In this document: positions 1 to 7,473 of the stretch, piece by piece
How positions within the stretch are numbered: the stretch's first letter is position 1
Layout of the letters: each line of letters begins with the position of its first letter
Source of the DNA: Vibrio profundi
GTDB taxonomy: Bacteria; Pseudomonadota; Gammaproteobacteria; Enterobacterales; Vibrionaceae
Direction of reading: 5' to 3'
Assembly (NCBI RefSeq): GCF_005281835.1
Contig: NZ_RZIS01000002.1
Location: 186,001-250,000 of the forward strand
Length of the DNA stretch: 64,000 nt
Made by a program: the position numbers and the translations under genes
Notes under the pieces: generated by a model
The model's input: only the letters and a program-made list of their open reading frames with translations
Databases searched by the model: none
What the model was told of the DNA's origin: nothing

Positions 1-23
1 ACCCTAAAGAAACAACCGCCCCC

Positions 24-983
24 TCACGCGAGGTTTTGAGGCTGACCGTTCACATAAGCCACCACATTTTCGAATGCGACTTTAAAATACAATTCATAGC
101 TTCCCTGCTCAACGTAACCTAAATGAGGAGCGCATAATGCATTCGAAAGCGCGATCAGCGGCTCATTTTCAGGCGTTGCAGGCTCTGTTGTAAACACATC
201 TAACGCTGCGCGTTTGGTTGGGTGGCGAGTTAACTCTGCAAGCAGAGCACCCTCTTCAATCAATTCAGCTCGGCTAGTGTTCACCAACAATGAGTTTGAC
301 TTCATCAAGGCCAGATCTTCTCGAGTCACAATGCCTTTGGTGGCTTGATTCAGCCTTAAGTGTAAAGAGAGCACGTCCAAAGATTGAAAAAAAGCGCGTT
401 GAGAAATCGCGGCTTGAAAACCATCATTAACCGCCGCGGCACGTGATGACTCACTTCCCCAAACCATTACATTCATATCAAAAGCTTTGGCATATTGAGC
501 GATTTTTTTACCTATTTTTCCATATCCCAAAATTCCAAGTGTTAAGCCACTTAACGTCCGTCCTAACCCCAACGATCCAGATTGTTGCCACTCTCCAGAC
601 GACATATTATTGATGTATTCCGGAATGTGGCGCGATGCCGCCATAATGAGACCCCAACAGAGCTCAGCAGGAGCAACGGGCGAACCAATCCCCTCAGCGA
701 CGCTCACTCCATATTGTTTACACACATCCACATCAATATGATTACTTACTTTTCCGGTTTGACTAATTAACTTCAGATTCGGCAACTTGGCTAGCAACGC
801 TTCGGTAATCTGAGTTCGTTCACGGATCAAGACCAGCACTTCATAAGGCTGAAGCTTCTCGGCTAACGTCTCTGTGCATAGCTCGGTATCTGTAAAGACA
901 TCTACCTGATGCCCTTCGAGTAAAGCAAAACAATCGAGCGTTTTTACGGCGCTTTGGTAGTCGTCCAGAATCGCAATTTTCAC
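24..983 (-). CDS. D-isomer-specific 2-hydroxyacid dehydrogenase family protein
   Basis: A 319-residue NAD(P)-dependent oxidoreductase of the 2-hydroxyacid dehydrogenase superfamily (phosphoglycerate/glyoxylate/lactate dehydrogenase relatives). The nucleotide-binding Rossmann motif G-Y-G-K-I-G lies at residues 153-158. The expected catalytic triad is present: Arg238 (in NTSRAE), Glu267 (in TTEP) and His287 (in APHLG). Length is normal for the family without the ACT domain of SerA. The start is GTG (981-983) with an AGGA ribosome-binding site about 7 nt upstream. It lies 38 bp after the DUF3565 gene and may be cotranscribed with it. The substrate cannot be told from sequence; SerA itself is unlikely because the C-terminal regulatory domain is missing. 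Confidence 0.85.
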   Translation of the reverse strand: MKIAILDDYQSAVKTLDCFALLEGHQVDVFTDTELCTETLAEKLQPYEVLVLIRERTQITEALLAKLPNLKLISQTGKVSNHIDVDVCKQYGVSVAEGIGSPVAPAELCWGLIMAASRHIPEYINNMSSGEWQQSGSLGLGRTLSGLTLGILGYGKIGKKIAQYAKAFDMNVMVWGSESSRAAAVNDGFQAAISQRAFFQSLDVLSLHLRLNQATKGIVTREDLALMKSNSLLVNTSRAELIEEGALLAELTRHPTKRAALDVFTTEPATPENEPLIALSNALCAPHLGYVEQGSYELYFKVAFENVVAYVNGQPQNLA

Positions 984-1021
984 TTAATAATCCTTTTGTG
1001 TTGGTAGGCTCGTTATTGGTA

Positions 1022-1228
1022 TTAGCGCACATCTTTTGGGGCACCGCTTTCGCATTTTTTGCAATCGAGTTGATGCCCAAGCATAGAGTCTCTGCCTTGC
1101 TGACTCACCACCCAAGGTCGGCAAATAAAGGGCGGTTGATGGCGAACATGTTGAAAATGCCCACACAATAATTGCGCCACCCAATCTCCCTCATCATCAA
1201 TGTGATAGCCAACAATGGGCTGCTTCAT
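1022..1228 (-). CDS. DUF3565 family small zinc-ribbon-like protein
   Basis: A short protein (68 residues from the ATG used here; up to 73 from an upstream GTG at 1243 or 71 from the ATG at 1237) whose opening MKQPIVGYHIDDEGDWVAQL and later LLCGHFQHVRH, RPWV and LDCKKCESGAP segments match the DUF3565 family as I know it. The CGH plus C-x-x-C pattern (LDCKKC) suggests a metal-binding knuckle. Function is unknown. I chose the internal ATG because family members usually begin there, but no strong ribosome-binding site decides between the starts. The hydroxyacid dehydrogenase gene follows directly downstream. Confidence 0.7.
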   Translation of the reverse strand: MKQPIVGYHIDDEGDWVAQLLCGHFQHVRHQPPFICRPWVVSQQGRDSMLGHQLDCKKCESGAPKDVR

Positions 1229-1305
1229 ACCATTCATTCTCACGTGTTGCTCTAAATATCTCTCGCCTTTAATGGGTGAGGCACTATTGCCGATAACGAC
1301 TAAAA

Positions 1306-1674
1306 CTACATCGATACCGCTTCAATTTTATTTCCATCAAGATCGAGGATGAAAGCCGCATAATAATTATCTGCGTACTCTGGTCTTAGCCCCGGCTTAC
1401 CCGCACACTGACCACCAGATTCAAGCGCAACTCTGTAAAACTCGTCCACCTCCACGTGAGATTGAGCATTAAACGCAACGTGAGAGCCGTTACCTGTCGA
1501 CGCACTACCTGAACATGGGCAGCCAATCCAGAACTCAAACTTTTCACCATAAGCAGCAGCGGCACCTTCAATGAAATGCACGCGATCAACCGCTAGTGTT
1601 GCTAATACGTCATCGTAAAACTTCACAGCGGCATTCACGTCTGAAACGCCAATTGAAATATGATTTAAAATCAT
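1306..1674 (-). CDS. VOC family protein (glyoxalase/bleomycin-resistance fold)
   Basis: A 122-residue single-module vicinal oxygen chelate protein. It opens with the typical MILNHISIGVSDVNAAVKFY strand-helix and ends with the ILDLDGNKIEAV strand that usually supplies the last metal ligand (here Glu near residue 118). A GAGGGAG ribosome-binding site precedes the ATG. VOC proteins act as dimers on small substrates such as methylglyoxal-glutathione adducts, catechols or antibiotics; nothing in the sequence singles out one. It stands alone, with 269 bp of non-coding DNA upstream. A second, unrelated-looking VOC protein lies at 2571-2972. Confidence 0.85.
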   Translation of the reverse strand: MILNHISIGVSDVNAAVKFYDDVLATLAVDRVHFIEGAAAAYGEKFEFWIGCPCSGSASTGNGSHVAFNAQSHVEVDEFYRVALESGGQCAGKPGLRPEYADNYYAAFILDLDGNKIEAVSM

Positions 1675-1943
1675 GCTCCCTCTCTATCAATAGTCATGTA
1701 ACTGCATAATATAACGAGAGTATTATCAACTCTCACCTATTGTTTCCGAACGTTCACCAAAAATGACGGATAAATCTAACTCTGCTTTAAAGTTCAAAAA
1801 AATGGCCACGCTTAAACCTACGTGATCGTAAGCCCTAACTGTTCGTAAGACATAACGCCGCAGCCCAGTAGCTTGTATCGATTTAATCAACGATAAACAT
1901 CAGCCAATAAAAAAGCTCGCCGATAAGGGCGAGCTTAATAATG
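1675..1943. other. Intergenic region with a terminator at its right end
   Basis: About 270 bp between two minus-strand genes. It holds the upstream region of the VOC gene on the left and the terminator of the 1944-2369 gene on the right. Nothing else recognisable on either strand. Confidence 0.5.
1906..1936 (-). terminator. Rho-independent terminator of the gene at 1944-2369
   Basis: Inverted repeat AAGCTCGCC / GGCGAGCTT (1913-1921 and 1928-1936). On the minus strand the GC-rich hairpin is followed by a run of Ts (1906-1914). It sits 8 nt beyond the stop of the minus-strand gene. Confidence 0.85.
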
Positions 1944-2369
1944 TTAAAGCCTCTGGCTCAGTTCAGATTGAAGCGACTTGAGAATGTTAAATTCTTCTTC
2001 GGTACAGCAACGAACCACAGAGACCCAATGATCGCCCGTTTCATCAGTACCACTAAATTCAGCACGCAGTTCAAACTTCCTCATCGAAACCAATGCCAGT
2101 AATAAACTGAGCGCTAACGCCAGTAAGCCGAAACCAGGAGCAAACGCCCAAGTTGAAGCAGACAGCAAAAGCGCCAAAGACAAGATTCGTACTAGGTTGT
2201 CTTTAATACCTAGTCGATTCACCTGTATTCGTTTAATTTTATTTAAGCCGTAACGGTCTTTCCTAACGATAAATTCAGTTGACGTAACCTTAAAATCATC
2301 CGCAACGTATGGACGATAAAGCCTAATCGCATTCACTAAACGATTTCGTTGTTTATTATTATTTCCCAC
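1944..2369 (-). CDS. Hypothetical small membrane protein
   Basis: A 141-residue protein I do not recognise. The N-terminal half is basic and hydrophilic (residues 1-55). Two closely spaced hydrophobic segments follow at about residues 60-75 and 78-95, then a cytoplasmic-looking C-terminal part that ends in a likely amphipathic helix (EEEFNILKSLQSEL). The shape is that of a small inner-membrane protein with both ends on one side. It starts with GTG (2367-2369) behind a GGAGA ribosome-binding site and has its own terminator, so it is a single-gene unit. No functional motif seen. Confidence 0.6.
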   Translation of the reverse strand: MGNNNKQRNRLVNAIRLYRPYVADDFKVTSTEFIVRKDRYGLNKIKRIQVNRLGIKDNLVRILSLALLLSASTWAFAPGFGLLALALSLLLALVSMRKFELRAEFSGTDETGDHWVSVVRCCTEEEFNILKSLQSELSQRL

Positions 2370-2450
2370 TATCCATCTCCATTGTTTAAAGGTTAGTAAA
2401 AACTAATATATTCATGGAGTTATGTAGCGGATTGGCAAATTTATAAAACA

Positions 2451-2488
2451 GCAAAACATATAAATCAACTTGGATTTATATGTTTTGC
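2451..2488. repeat. Perfect 16-bp inverted repeat
   Basis: GCAAAACATATAAATC (2451-2466), a 6-nt spacer, then its exact reverse complement (2473-2488). It lies between two minus-strand genes, 82 bp upstream of the 1944-2369 gene start and 82 bp downstream of the VOC gene stop. The stem is AT-rich (4 G/C pairs of 16) and neither side carries a T-run, so it is not a classical terminator. It could be a regulator-binding palindrome or an RNA processing hairpin. Confidence 0.8.
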
Positions 2489-2570
2489 AAATATCTGAGT
2501 GATAGGTAGGGTAATGTGGGCATTTATGCTGATAAAACCAGCGAATAGGATAAATATTAACGCTGTTGTA

Positions 2571-2972
2571 TCAGTTGAGTTGCAATAAATCCCATTTGTT
2601 TCCGTAGAGGTCTTGGAACACCACCACGGTGCCATACGGCTCTACTCTTGGTTCTTCGTTAAACACGACGCCTTTACTTTTCATCGCATGGTAATCTCGC
2701 CAGAAATCATTGGTCTGTAGGAATAAAAATACACGTCCACCCGTTTGATTTCCTACAGCTGCCAACTGCTCTTCGGAGCTGGCTTGCGCAAGCAATAAGT
2801 TGGTGCCCGTTGAATTGGGTGGCGATACCTGAACCCAACGTTTTCCACCACCTAAATCGGTATCTTCTATCAATTCGAAGCTCAATTTATTGGTATAGAA
2901 TTCTATTGCGTCGTCATAGTTTTCAACGACTAAAGCAATGTTGCCGATTTGCTGTTGGACGGGTTGAGTCAT
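2571..2972 (-). CDS. VOC family protein
   Basis: A 133-residue glyoxalase-fold protein. The N-terminal segment GNIALVVENYDDAIEFYTNK and C-terminal VVVFQDLYGNKWDLLQ fit the two beta-alpha-beta-beta-beta modules of a VOC monomer. The ATG at 2972 is preferred over an upstream start at 3014 because an AGAGG ribosome-binding site sits 8 nt before it and the family begins near here. The conserved Glu of metal-dependent members near the C-terminus appears replaced by Asp (KWDLL), so metal use is uncertain. Downstream of the DUF393 gene with 66 bp between. Substrate unknown. Confidence 0.85.
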   Translation of the reverse strand: MTQPVQQQIGNIALVVENYDDAIEFYTNKLSFELIEDTDLGGGKRWVQVSPPNSTGTNLLLAQASSEEQLAAVGNQTGGRVFLFLQTNDFWRDYHAMKSKGVVFNEEPRVEPYGTVVVFQDLYGNKWDLLQLN

Positions 2973-3038
2973 GTTCTGAACCTCTAAATGATCGTGATGG
3001 GTATTTTTGCACATTTGCGAACAAGGCCATAGGTATGG

Positions 3039-3440
3039 CTAAAGCCAAAAACGGGCTTTCACTTGTTCCGTAGGTATAAGACATTGATCTTGTTTACCAA
3101 AAATACGATAACGATTTTTTGCTACCCACTGGTATAACGCGTTACGCAATGGTAGAGGCAGCACTTTCAACACCGTTAAACATCGCCAAAGCCCATTCAG
3201 TTCTTTCGCTATTTCTAGCGCAGCATCACTCTGAGTAAAGTGCTGGCCGCCCTTTATCAAAACCACAGTATCTAGAGTCAAATCCTGAAGCTGATGATCT
3301 TTCAACAAAGCTTTAGCTGGTTCGCTTTGCATCGGTGAAAACACAAACTTGGCTTGTGGGTCGCGATGGATAATAAAACGCACCGCGCCATTACACAGAT
3401 TGCAAACCCCATCAAAAATCACAATGTACGGCTGTTTCAT
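3039..3440 (-). CDS. DUF393 / DCC-family thiol-disulfide oxidoreductase-like protein
   Basis: 133 residues. The family hallmark D-G-V-C-N-L-C-N occurs at the N-terminus (residues 10-17): the DxxCxxC redox-like motif of the DCC family, in a thioredoxin-like fold. The central FSPMQSEPAKALL segment and the VLIKGGQHFTQSDAAL segment are also typical. Such proteins are predicted cytoplasmic redox proteins with no assigned substrate. Only a weak ribosome-binding site (TTAGGT) precedes the ATG. It lies 16 bp downstream of the GNAT gene, so the two may be cotranscribed. Confidence 0.85.
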   Translation of the reverse strand: MKQPYIVIFDGVCNLCNGAVRFIIHRDPQAKFVFSPMQSEPAKALLKDHQLQDLTLDTVVLIKGGQHFTQSDAALEIAKELNGLWRCLTVLKVLPLPLRNALYQWVAKNRYRIFGKQDQCLIPTEQVKARFWL

Positions 3441-3456
3441 ATACCTAACGCCGCTA

Positions 3457-3921
3457 TTAAGTAGAACTTAAGTCAATCGACATAAACTGGCTGTGAGGGT
3501 CTAGCTCGTAGTCAGCAAACGGGTCGCAGTAACGGAATCCATGCTTTTCATAGAGGTCTCGGGCTGGCTTAAAAAATGCCATAGAGCCGGTTTCTAAGCT
3601 GAGATTTTGATATGAACGCTGAGCGGCCACCTGCAAAATGTGAGTCAGCAATTGCGTGCCTACGCCTTTCTTTCTTGCAGATTCGGCTGTTCGCATTGAT
3701 TTTATCTCACCATGTGTTTTATCAAGCTCTTTAATGGCTACACAACCTAATATTTCACCGTTTTCAGAAGCGCTCCAAAAGGTAATAGATTCATGCTTTA
3801 GCGCTGCAACATCCAATGCATGCACGCTTTCTGGCGGTGAAGTGGCGTACATATCTTCTAAATGCTCTTCAAGTAAACGAATAACACCATTACCTTCCAA
3901 GTTATCTTCTCGAATTTCCAT
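3457..3921 (-). CDS. GNAT family N-acetyltransferase
   Basis: 154 residues with the GNAT core: strand CVAIKELDKTHGEIKSMRT, the acetyl-CoA pyrophosphate loop R-K-K-G-V-G-T-Q-L-L (motif A, Q/RxxGxG/A form), and a motif B segment with FFKPARDLYEKHGFRYCDPF. The overall pattern resembles the PA4866/YpeA-type small-molecule or protein acetyltransferases. ATG with AAGGAA/AAGAG ribosome-binding sequence upstream. The DUF393 gene follows after 16 bp. Acceptor substrate unknown. Confidence 0.88.
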   Translation of the reverse strand: MEIREDNLEGNGVIRLLEEHLEDMYATSPPESVHALDVAALKHESITFWSASENGEILGCVAIKELDKTHGEIKSMRTAESARKKGVGTQLLTHILQVAAQRSYQNLSLETGSMAFFKPARDLYEKHGFRYCDPFADYELDPHSQFMSIDLSST

Positions 3922-4034
3922 CTCTTATCAATTCCTTATCTTTTAAGCATTTTCAATCGTTGCTCAAGCGACAACAAGCCATAATTTGATGCCTACTATC
4001 GCCAAACTCGTTTAATGGTGTCGGGGGGCTTTAT

Positions 4035-4448
4035 CTATGGCTGCTTATCAAAGACAGCGACGCCTTCAGGGATTTCACACCAGTCTAATTTCGAGCTTAC
4101 CCACACATGTGCGACAGGTTGGAATAACGTGTCATCTTCCATCTCGACAGGCTTTAGTTTCAGTTTTAACACAGAGGGTTCAGCTGGATTGTAATGGTAG
4201 ACTCGGTTGCCACATCCTGGGCAAAATTTCGCATTATTCAGATTGCCACTATCCGAGCCGCGGCTCCATTCGCTCATTTCACCACTGAATTCAATACTGT
4301 CTGCATCAACCAAAGCAGTAACGCTATATGGGCCAGTCGCCAGTTTCTGACATTCGGTACAGTGACAAGCAATCACTTTTAGTGGCGCTTGTTTGAGTTG
4401 ATAAGTTAACTGCCCACATTGGCACTCACCTTTAATCGGGTAATCCAT
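4035..4448 (-). CDS. GFA family protein (CENP-V/GFA zinc fold), first of three
   Basis: 137 residues with the complete zinc-ligand set of the glutathione-dependent formaldehyde-activating (GFA) fold: C-Q-C-G-Q-L near the start, C-H-C-T-E-C-Q-K, and F-C-P-G-C-G-N. The ATG at 4448 has an AGGAAG ribosome-binding site; the frame is open to 4499 but that extension has no such site. The family name comes from one enzyme; most members have no proven activity. Two further GFA genes lie at 6487-6912 and 8551-8952. The three differ substantially in sequence, so they are not recent duplicates. Confidence 0.88.
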   Translation of the reverse strand: MDYPIKGECQCGQLTYQLKQAPLKVIACHCTECQKLATGPYSVTALVDADSIEFSGEMSEWSRGSDSGNLNNAKFCPGCGNRVYHYNPAEPSVLKLKLKPVEMEDDTLFQPVAHVWVSSKLDWCEIPEGVAVFDKQP

Positions 4449-4831
4449 CACTTTCTTCCTATTATTGTTAAATCGAATACGCTCTACACACCCAAACAAA
4501 CGGGTTAGATATTAAACTCTGTTGCATCACATCGAACCAGCAAACTAATGTCGCAAACTTTAAGTAGCGTTTCCAGTACAAAAAGTCATCAGACAGGTCC
4601 AAACGTCAACCTGCAACAAGAAAAATCATGACGACATCCAGCTGTACACATTTTGAAAGTCATAGCGCTACAGCGCTGATAAGCCTAGAATTTTTTAGGA
4701 GTAAAGGGGCAGGCGGATGGATAGAAGCGCTTACAACTGCAGCAGTGAATTGAATGAGTCTATTAATCGCTTGGTCTACCAGCAAAAGATTGAGACAATG
4801 CTTCTCGAAAATTCAAACATTACGGTTAATT
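4449..4831. promoter_or_regulatory. Divergent intergenic region and long leader of the RRM gene
   Basis: 383 bp between the GFA gene (minus) and the RRM gene (plus). It must hold both promoters. A purine-rich stretch near 4697-4712 (TTTTTTAGGAGTAAAGGGG) and an upstream GCGCT-acAGCGC inverted repeat near 4664-4677 are visible. A short plus-strand frame from 4717 runs into the RRM gene but has no protein character. If transcription starts near 4680, the RRM mRNA would have a leader of about 150 nt, as is common for cold-shock-type RNA-binding proteins. That reading is inference. Confidence 0.35.
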
Positions 4832-5071
4832 ATGAAACTATTAGTTCGCAACCTATCTCGCTCAACAACAGAACAAGAAATTCGTGTTCTTTTCTCTGAA
4901 CATGGCTCTGTTGCTGAATGCAGCTTAGTGCTAGACCAAGAAACGGGCTACTCTAAAGGCTTTGCGTTTGTAGAAATGCCAGATGAAGCGGAAGCAAAAA
5001 CGGCATTGGCTGAGTTGAATCTCGCTAGCTTTGGCAAAAATAAGATTCGTGTAAAAGTCGCAAACTCTTAA
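4832..5071 (+). CDS. RRM-domain RNA-binding protein
   Basis: A 79-residue protein that is a single RNA recognition motif. RNP2 is K-L-L-V-R-N-L at the N-terminus and RNP1 is K-G-F-A-F-V-E-M in the middle, with aromatic positions kept. Small one-RRM proteins of this kind are found in cyanobacteria and gammaproteobacteria and are often cold-inducible. The ATG at 4832 is chosen because it starts the fold exactly; upstream in-frame starts (4754) would add about 26 unrelated residues. It is the only plus-strand gene in the first 9 kb. A GCCAGCC/GGCTGGC inverted repeat follows at about 5082-5118 but without a T-run. Confidence 0.88.
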   Translation: MKLLVRNLSRSTTEQEIRVLFSEHGSVAECSLVLDQETGYSKGFAFVEMPDEAEAKTALAELNLASFGKNKIRVKVANS

Positions 5072-5119
5072 TGCCTAGTAGGCCAGCCTAACCGGTGTGT
5101 GAACACCATGGGGCTGGCT

Positions 5120-5461
5120 CTAACCAAATCTAGCATCCCATTTCCCCCGGTGGTCGCGTTCGCAATTTTCTTGCGTATCGAAAGTCAGGTGCTTTTCAAT
5201 ACTCTTCAGTTTTATCCCCGCTTGCATTAATGCTTTGTGCATCACGCGCTGAACTTCAGCTTTACCCTGAGTGGAAACGAACGTTTCAAGCTGTTCATTG
5301 GTATCAAATACGCACACTATTTTAAGGCTCTGCGGAAAGTTCGAAAAGTTGACCAAATGCGTCACCCACAAAAAGCCATCATAGGTCTTTAGTGTCTGCT
5401 CACAAATGTCGGTCAGAACTTCACGCAGTTGATTATCAATTTTCTTATCGGTTTTTCTCAT
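5120..5461 (-). CDS. Conserved hypothetical protein, often labelled Fis-family regulator
   Basis: 113 residues beginning MRKTDKKIDNQLREVLTDIC, a protein I recognise as conserved in Vibrio and Shewanella relatives and often annotated as a Fis-family transcriptional regulator. I see no convincing Fis-type helix-turn-helix at the C-terminus, which reads TFDTQENCERDHRGKWDARFG. I therefore treat the regulator label as doubtful. The central part (FPQSLKIVCVFDTNEQLETF) suggests an alpha/beta fold. The ATG is preceded by GGAAACGGAC. It lies 25 bp downstream of the next gene and may share its transcript. Confidence 0.65.
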   Translation of the reverse strand: MRKTDKKIDNQLREVLTDICEQTLKTYDGFLWVTHLVNFSNFPQSLKIVCVFDTNEQLETFVSTQGKAEVQRVMHKALMQAGIKLKSIEKHLTFDTQENCERDHRGKWDARFG

Positions 5462-5486
5462 GTCCGTTTCCGTTTGGCTGAAAGGG

Positions 5487-5852
5487 CTAATCTAGATCTT
5501 CGTGGCTATCAATTGCTTTACGTGCGTCCGCAACCGAGCAGCCCGATAACGCCACCAACTCAGACACCGTGATTCCGGTTTGTTGAGCAATAAGAGCGCT
5601 TAGCTGAGCTTCCGTGGCGGCTAACGTCGCTTCTACTGGCATACCTTTCTCAATGGCCAGTTTGATCCATCGGTCTCTTTCGTCCCCCAACTGAGTTTTT
5701 AATGCCATTAGCTGAAATTCGGTTCCTGATAGCAACCAGTTTCTAGAACGACGAATACGCTTTAACGTCGCGCCTGTAGATTCAACGGCAGCTAACAATT
5801 TGAGCTTATCGGACGCTCGATGAACAAAACTATTCAGTTGGATTTGAATCAT
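5487..5852 (-). CDS. Ribosome-recycling-factor-like small protein (RRF_GI-type)
   Basis: About 121 residues from the ATG at 5852 (MIQIQLNSFVHRASDKLKLL); an upstream GTG at 5894 would add 14. The N-terminal half contains RRSRNWLLSGTEFQLMALKTQL and the C-terminal part is a small helical domain ISVSELVALSGCSVADARKAID that looks like a helix-turn-helix or UBA-like bundle. I recall this family being named ribosome recycling factor (RRF_GI) in Pfam; the similarity to true RRF (about 185 residues) is slight and the protein is too short for the two-domain RRF fold. Neither start has a clear ribosome-binding site. Function uncertain. Confidence 0.55.
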   Translation of the reverse strand: MIQIQLNSFVHRASDKLKLLAAVESTGATLKRIRRSRNWLLSGTEFQLMALKTQLGDERDRWIKLAIEKGMPVEATLAATEAQLSALIAQQTGITVSELVALSGCSVADARKAIDSHEDLD

Positions 5853-5962
5853 GGAATGTTGAGTATTGGCGGGATAACCAAGAGAGTATGCCACTCTCTT
5901 TTAGTCAATTACAACGCTTACACCGTTGTTCACGGGTAACTTAACGTCTTATTAGGCATTGC

Positions 5963-6460
5963 TTAGCGTTCAGAGACGTTACTCTCATCCACACTCACAG
6001 CCTGCCAAACCATAATAGTGGTGTGTGCCTCATGGTGTTTGGTAGTATGAAGCGGCGTGAACCCATATTTCTGATACAAAGCAATATTATGCGATTCACA
6101 CTGTAAATAGAGTTGCTCGACACCCAATCTATTTGCCTCAGATTTCGCTCTTTCAATCAGCAGACGGGTGATCCCCTGCTCTCGATAACTGGGATTGACA
6201 TAAACCCCACCGAGCCAATGCTCGTACTCGGGGTAATTCGTATTTTCACGAAACTTAAGATCGGCCGCCGCTAACAATTCGCCTTGATGATGAACGACCA
6301 ATCCAAAAGGAATGTGCTCTCCTTGCACCGCTCGTTCCTTCACTTTATTTTCCACACTTTCCAAAGTGGACCCTGGCACTAGGTTCCCCCATTCTGAAAA
6401 GTACCATTCGGCAATTTGTTTTGCATAATGTGGATAATCAGCCAACACAGAAACAAGCAT
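5963..6460 (-). CDS. GNAT family N-acetyltransferase
   Basis: 165 residues. GNAT features: strand LAAADLKFRENTNYPEYEHWLGGVYVNPSYR, acetyl-CoA loop R-E-Q-G-I-T-R-L-L, and the late motif LYLQCESHNIALYQKYGFTPL. The start ATG has an AAGGAG site 8 nt upstream. The stop codon lies inside an inverted repeat (TAACGTCT at 5942-5949, AGACGTTA at 5974-5981). It is a second, distinct acetyltransferase from the one at 3457. Acceptor unknown. Confidence 0.88.
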   Translation of the reverse strand: MLVSVLADYPHYAKQIAEWYFSEWGNLVPGSTLESVENKVKERAVQGEHIPFGLVVHHQGELLAAADLKFRENTNYPEYEHWLGGVYVNPSYREQGITRLLIERAKSEANRLGVEQLYLQCESHNIALYQKYGFTPLHTTKHHEAHTTIMVWQAVSVDESNVSER

Positions 6461-6486
6461 GGCAAAGCTCCTTAACTTAAAAAGCG

Positions 6487-6912
6487 TTACATTTGAGAAG
6501 CGAAATAGGCGAAGATTTCCTCTTCGGTCATTTCCTTAGTTTCATTACTAAAACAGTAATGACTCGGTTTTTTATCAATAAAGTACTGCATCGTCATCGA
6601 TAAGTTTTCCATTTCAGGAAACAGCCCCAAAGGCATGTTATAGCTCCCGGAAGCCTTCACTCGATAGAAAAGGTGCGTGCCACAGTTTGAACAAAAACCA
6701 CGCTTCGCCCAGTCAGAAGAGTCATATTCCTTGATAAAGTCAGCGCCTTCAAACGACACTTGCGTACCACATTGCACCGCCATTAATGGGCTCCCGCCCC
6801 ATGTTCGGCACATCTTACAGTGACAGACCGTAAATTTAGGGTTGATATCTTTAGCAGTCGCTGTGACTTTGCCACATAAACAACTCGCTGACGCTTGATT
6901 TGAATCTGGCAT
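6487..6912 (-). CDS. GFA family protein, second of three
   Basis: 141 residues with zinc-ligand motifs C-L-C-G-K-V, C-H-C-K-M-C-R-T-W-G-G and F-C-S-N-C-G-T-H-L-F, which together define the GFA/CENP-V fold. A C-terminal segment (KPSHYCFSNETKEMTEEEIFAYF) is longer than in the first copy at 4035. ATG with AAGGA upstream. Any role in glutathione-dependent formaldehyde handling is unproven for this type of protein. Confidence 0.88.
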   Translation of the reverse strand: MPDSNQASASCLCGKVTATAKDINPKFTVCHCKMCRTWGGSPLMAVQCGTQVSFEGADFIKEYDSSDWAKRGFCSNCGTHLFYRVKASGSYNMPLGLFPEMENLSMTMQYFIDKKPSHYCFSNETKEMTEEEIFAYFASQM

Positions 6913-6969
6913 AGGATTTCCTTTTTATTATATTTCAGTTAATTACCTTGTATTAAGCCAAAATAACAC

Positions 6970-6998
6970 GGGCTACTGACAGCAGATGTCAGTAGCCC
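6970..6998 (-). terminator. Strong hairpin, probable terminator for the gene at 7011-7448
   Basis: Perfect 12-bp stem GGGCTACTGACA / TGTCAGTAGCCC with a 5-nt loop, 12 nt beyond the stop of the minus-strand gene. The minus-strand tail is GTGTTATTTT, only weakly T-rich, so termination efficiency is uncertain. Confidence 0.65.
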
Positions 6999-7010
6999 GA
7001 AGAAATCAAA

Positions 7011-7448
7011 TTAGGGTGTCGCGACGGCTTCAATTGAGCGGGGCGTATAAAGCTTGGCGTGCTCTAACGTATAGTCTCCAGCCAGCTCTTGCTGAATCAA
7101 CATATTTTGCAATTGAATTTTCGGCTTACAGTACACAAACACTTGCGATGCTTCGCCCGTTTGCTTACACACCACTTCAAGCATAATACGTCGATAACCA
7201 TCAGGCTTTGTAATGCGCTCTAGCCTATCAATATCTGCTAAGGTTTCGTCTGAGACTTCGAACACTTGCCCTTTCACGGGGTGTCCCTTGCCTTCATCCA
7301 ACACTAACCAAGGCGAATTTCGCTCGCCAATCAGGTAAAGCGGGTAAGACGATTTTGTCGTAAAGTCTCCTGGGACTCGACGACCTTTATTGGTCGAAAA
7401 ATTTGGAAATCCTTCCTTTAACGTTCCAAATACAAAAACTTGCTGCAT
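7011..7448 (-). CDS. Gamma-glutamylcyclotransferase-like protein
   Basis: 145 residues. The opening QQVFVFGTLKEGFPN corresponds to the substrate loop (VFVYGTLRxGxxN) of the GGCT/AIG2 fold, and a conserved acidic residue follows in the DETLADIDRLE segment. Closest in style to GGACT/YtfP-type small cyclotransferase-fold proteins, which release 5-oxoproline from gamma-glutamyl amines or have unknown substrates. The ATG at 7448 has an AAGGAGGG ribosome-binding site; the upstream start at 7472 has none. The DUF1330-like gene lies just upstream. Confidence 0.82.
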   Translation of the reverse strand: MQQVFVFGTLKEGFPNFSTNKGRRVPGDFTTKSSYPLYLIGERNSPWLVLDEGKGHPVKGQVFEVSDETLADIDRLERITKPDGYRRIMLEVVCKQTGEASQVFVYCKPKIQLQNMLIQQELAGDYTLEHAKLYTPRSIEAVATP

Positions 7449-7473
7449 AGGTCCCTCCTTGTTTCCTAACATT

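Noticed and set aside
4717..4899. 60-codon frame upstream of and overlapping the RRM gene
   Set aside because: No coding character; overlaps the RRM gene in another frame.
5082..5125. Hairpin after the RRM gene as terminator
   Set aside because: GCCAGCC/GGCTGGC is present but no T-run follows on either strand, so the assignment is too weak.
5120..5461. Fis-family regulator label
   Set aside because: The protein lacks the C-terminal Fis helix-turn-helix pattern; I keep it as conserved hypothetical.
5895..5990. Possible integron attC site around the inverted repeat TAACGTCT/AGACGTTA
   Set aside because: One core-like heptamer (GTTAAGT on the minus strand) is present but the partner RYYYAAC core and the paired inner boxes are absent, and no other junction in the block has them.
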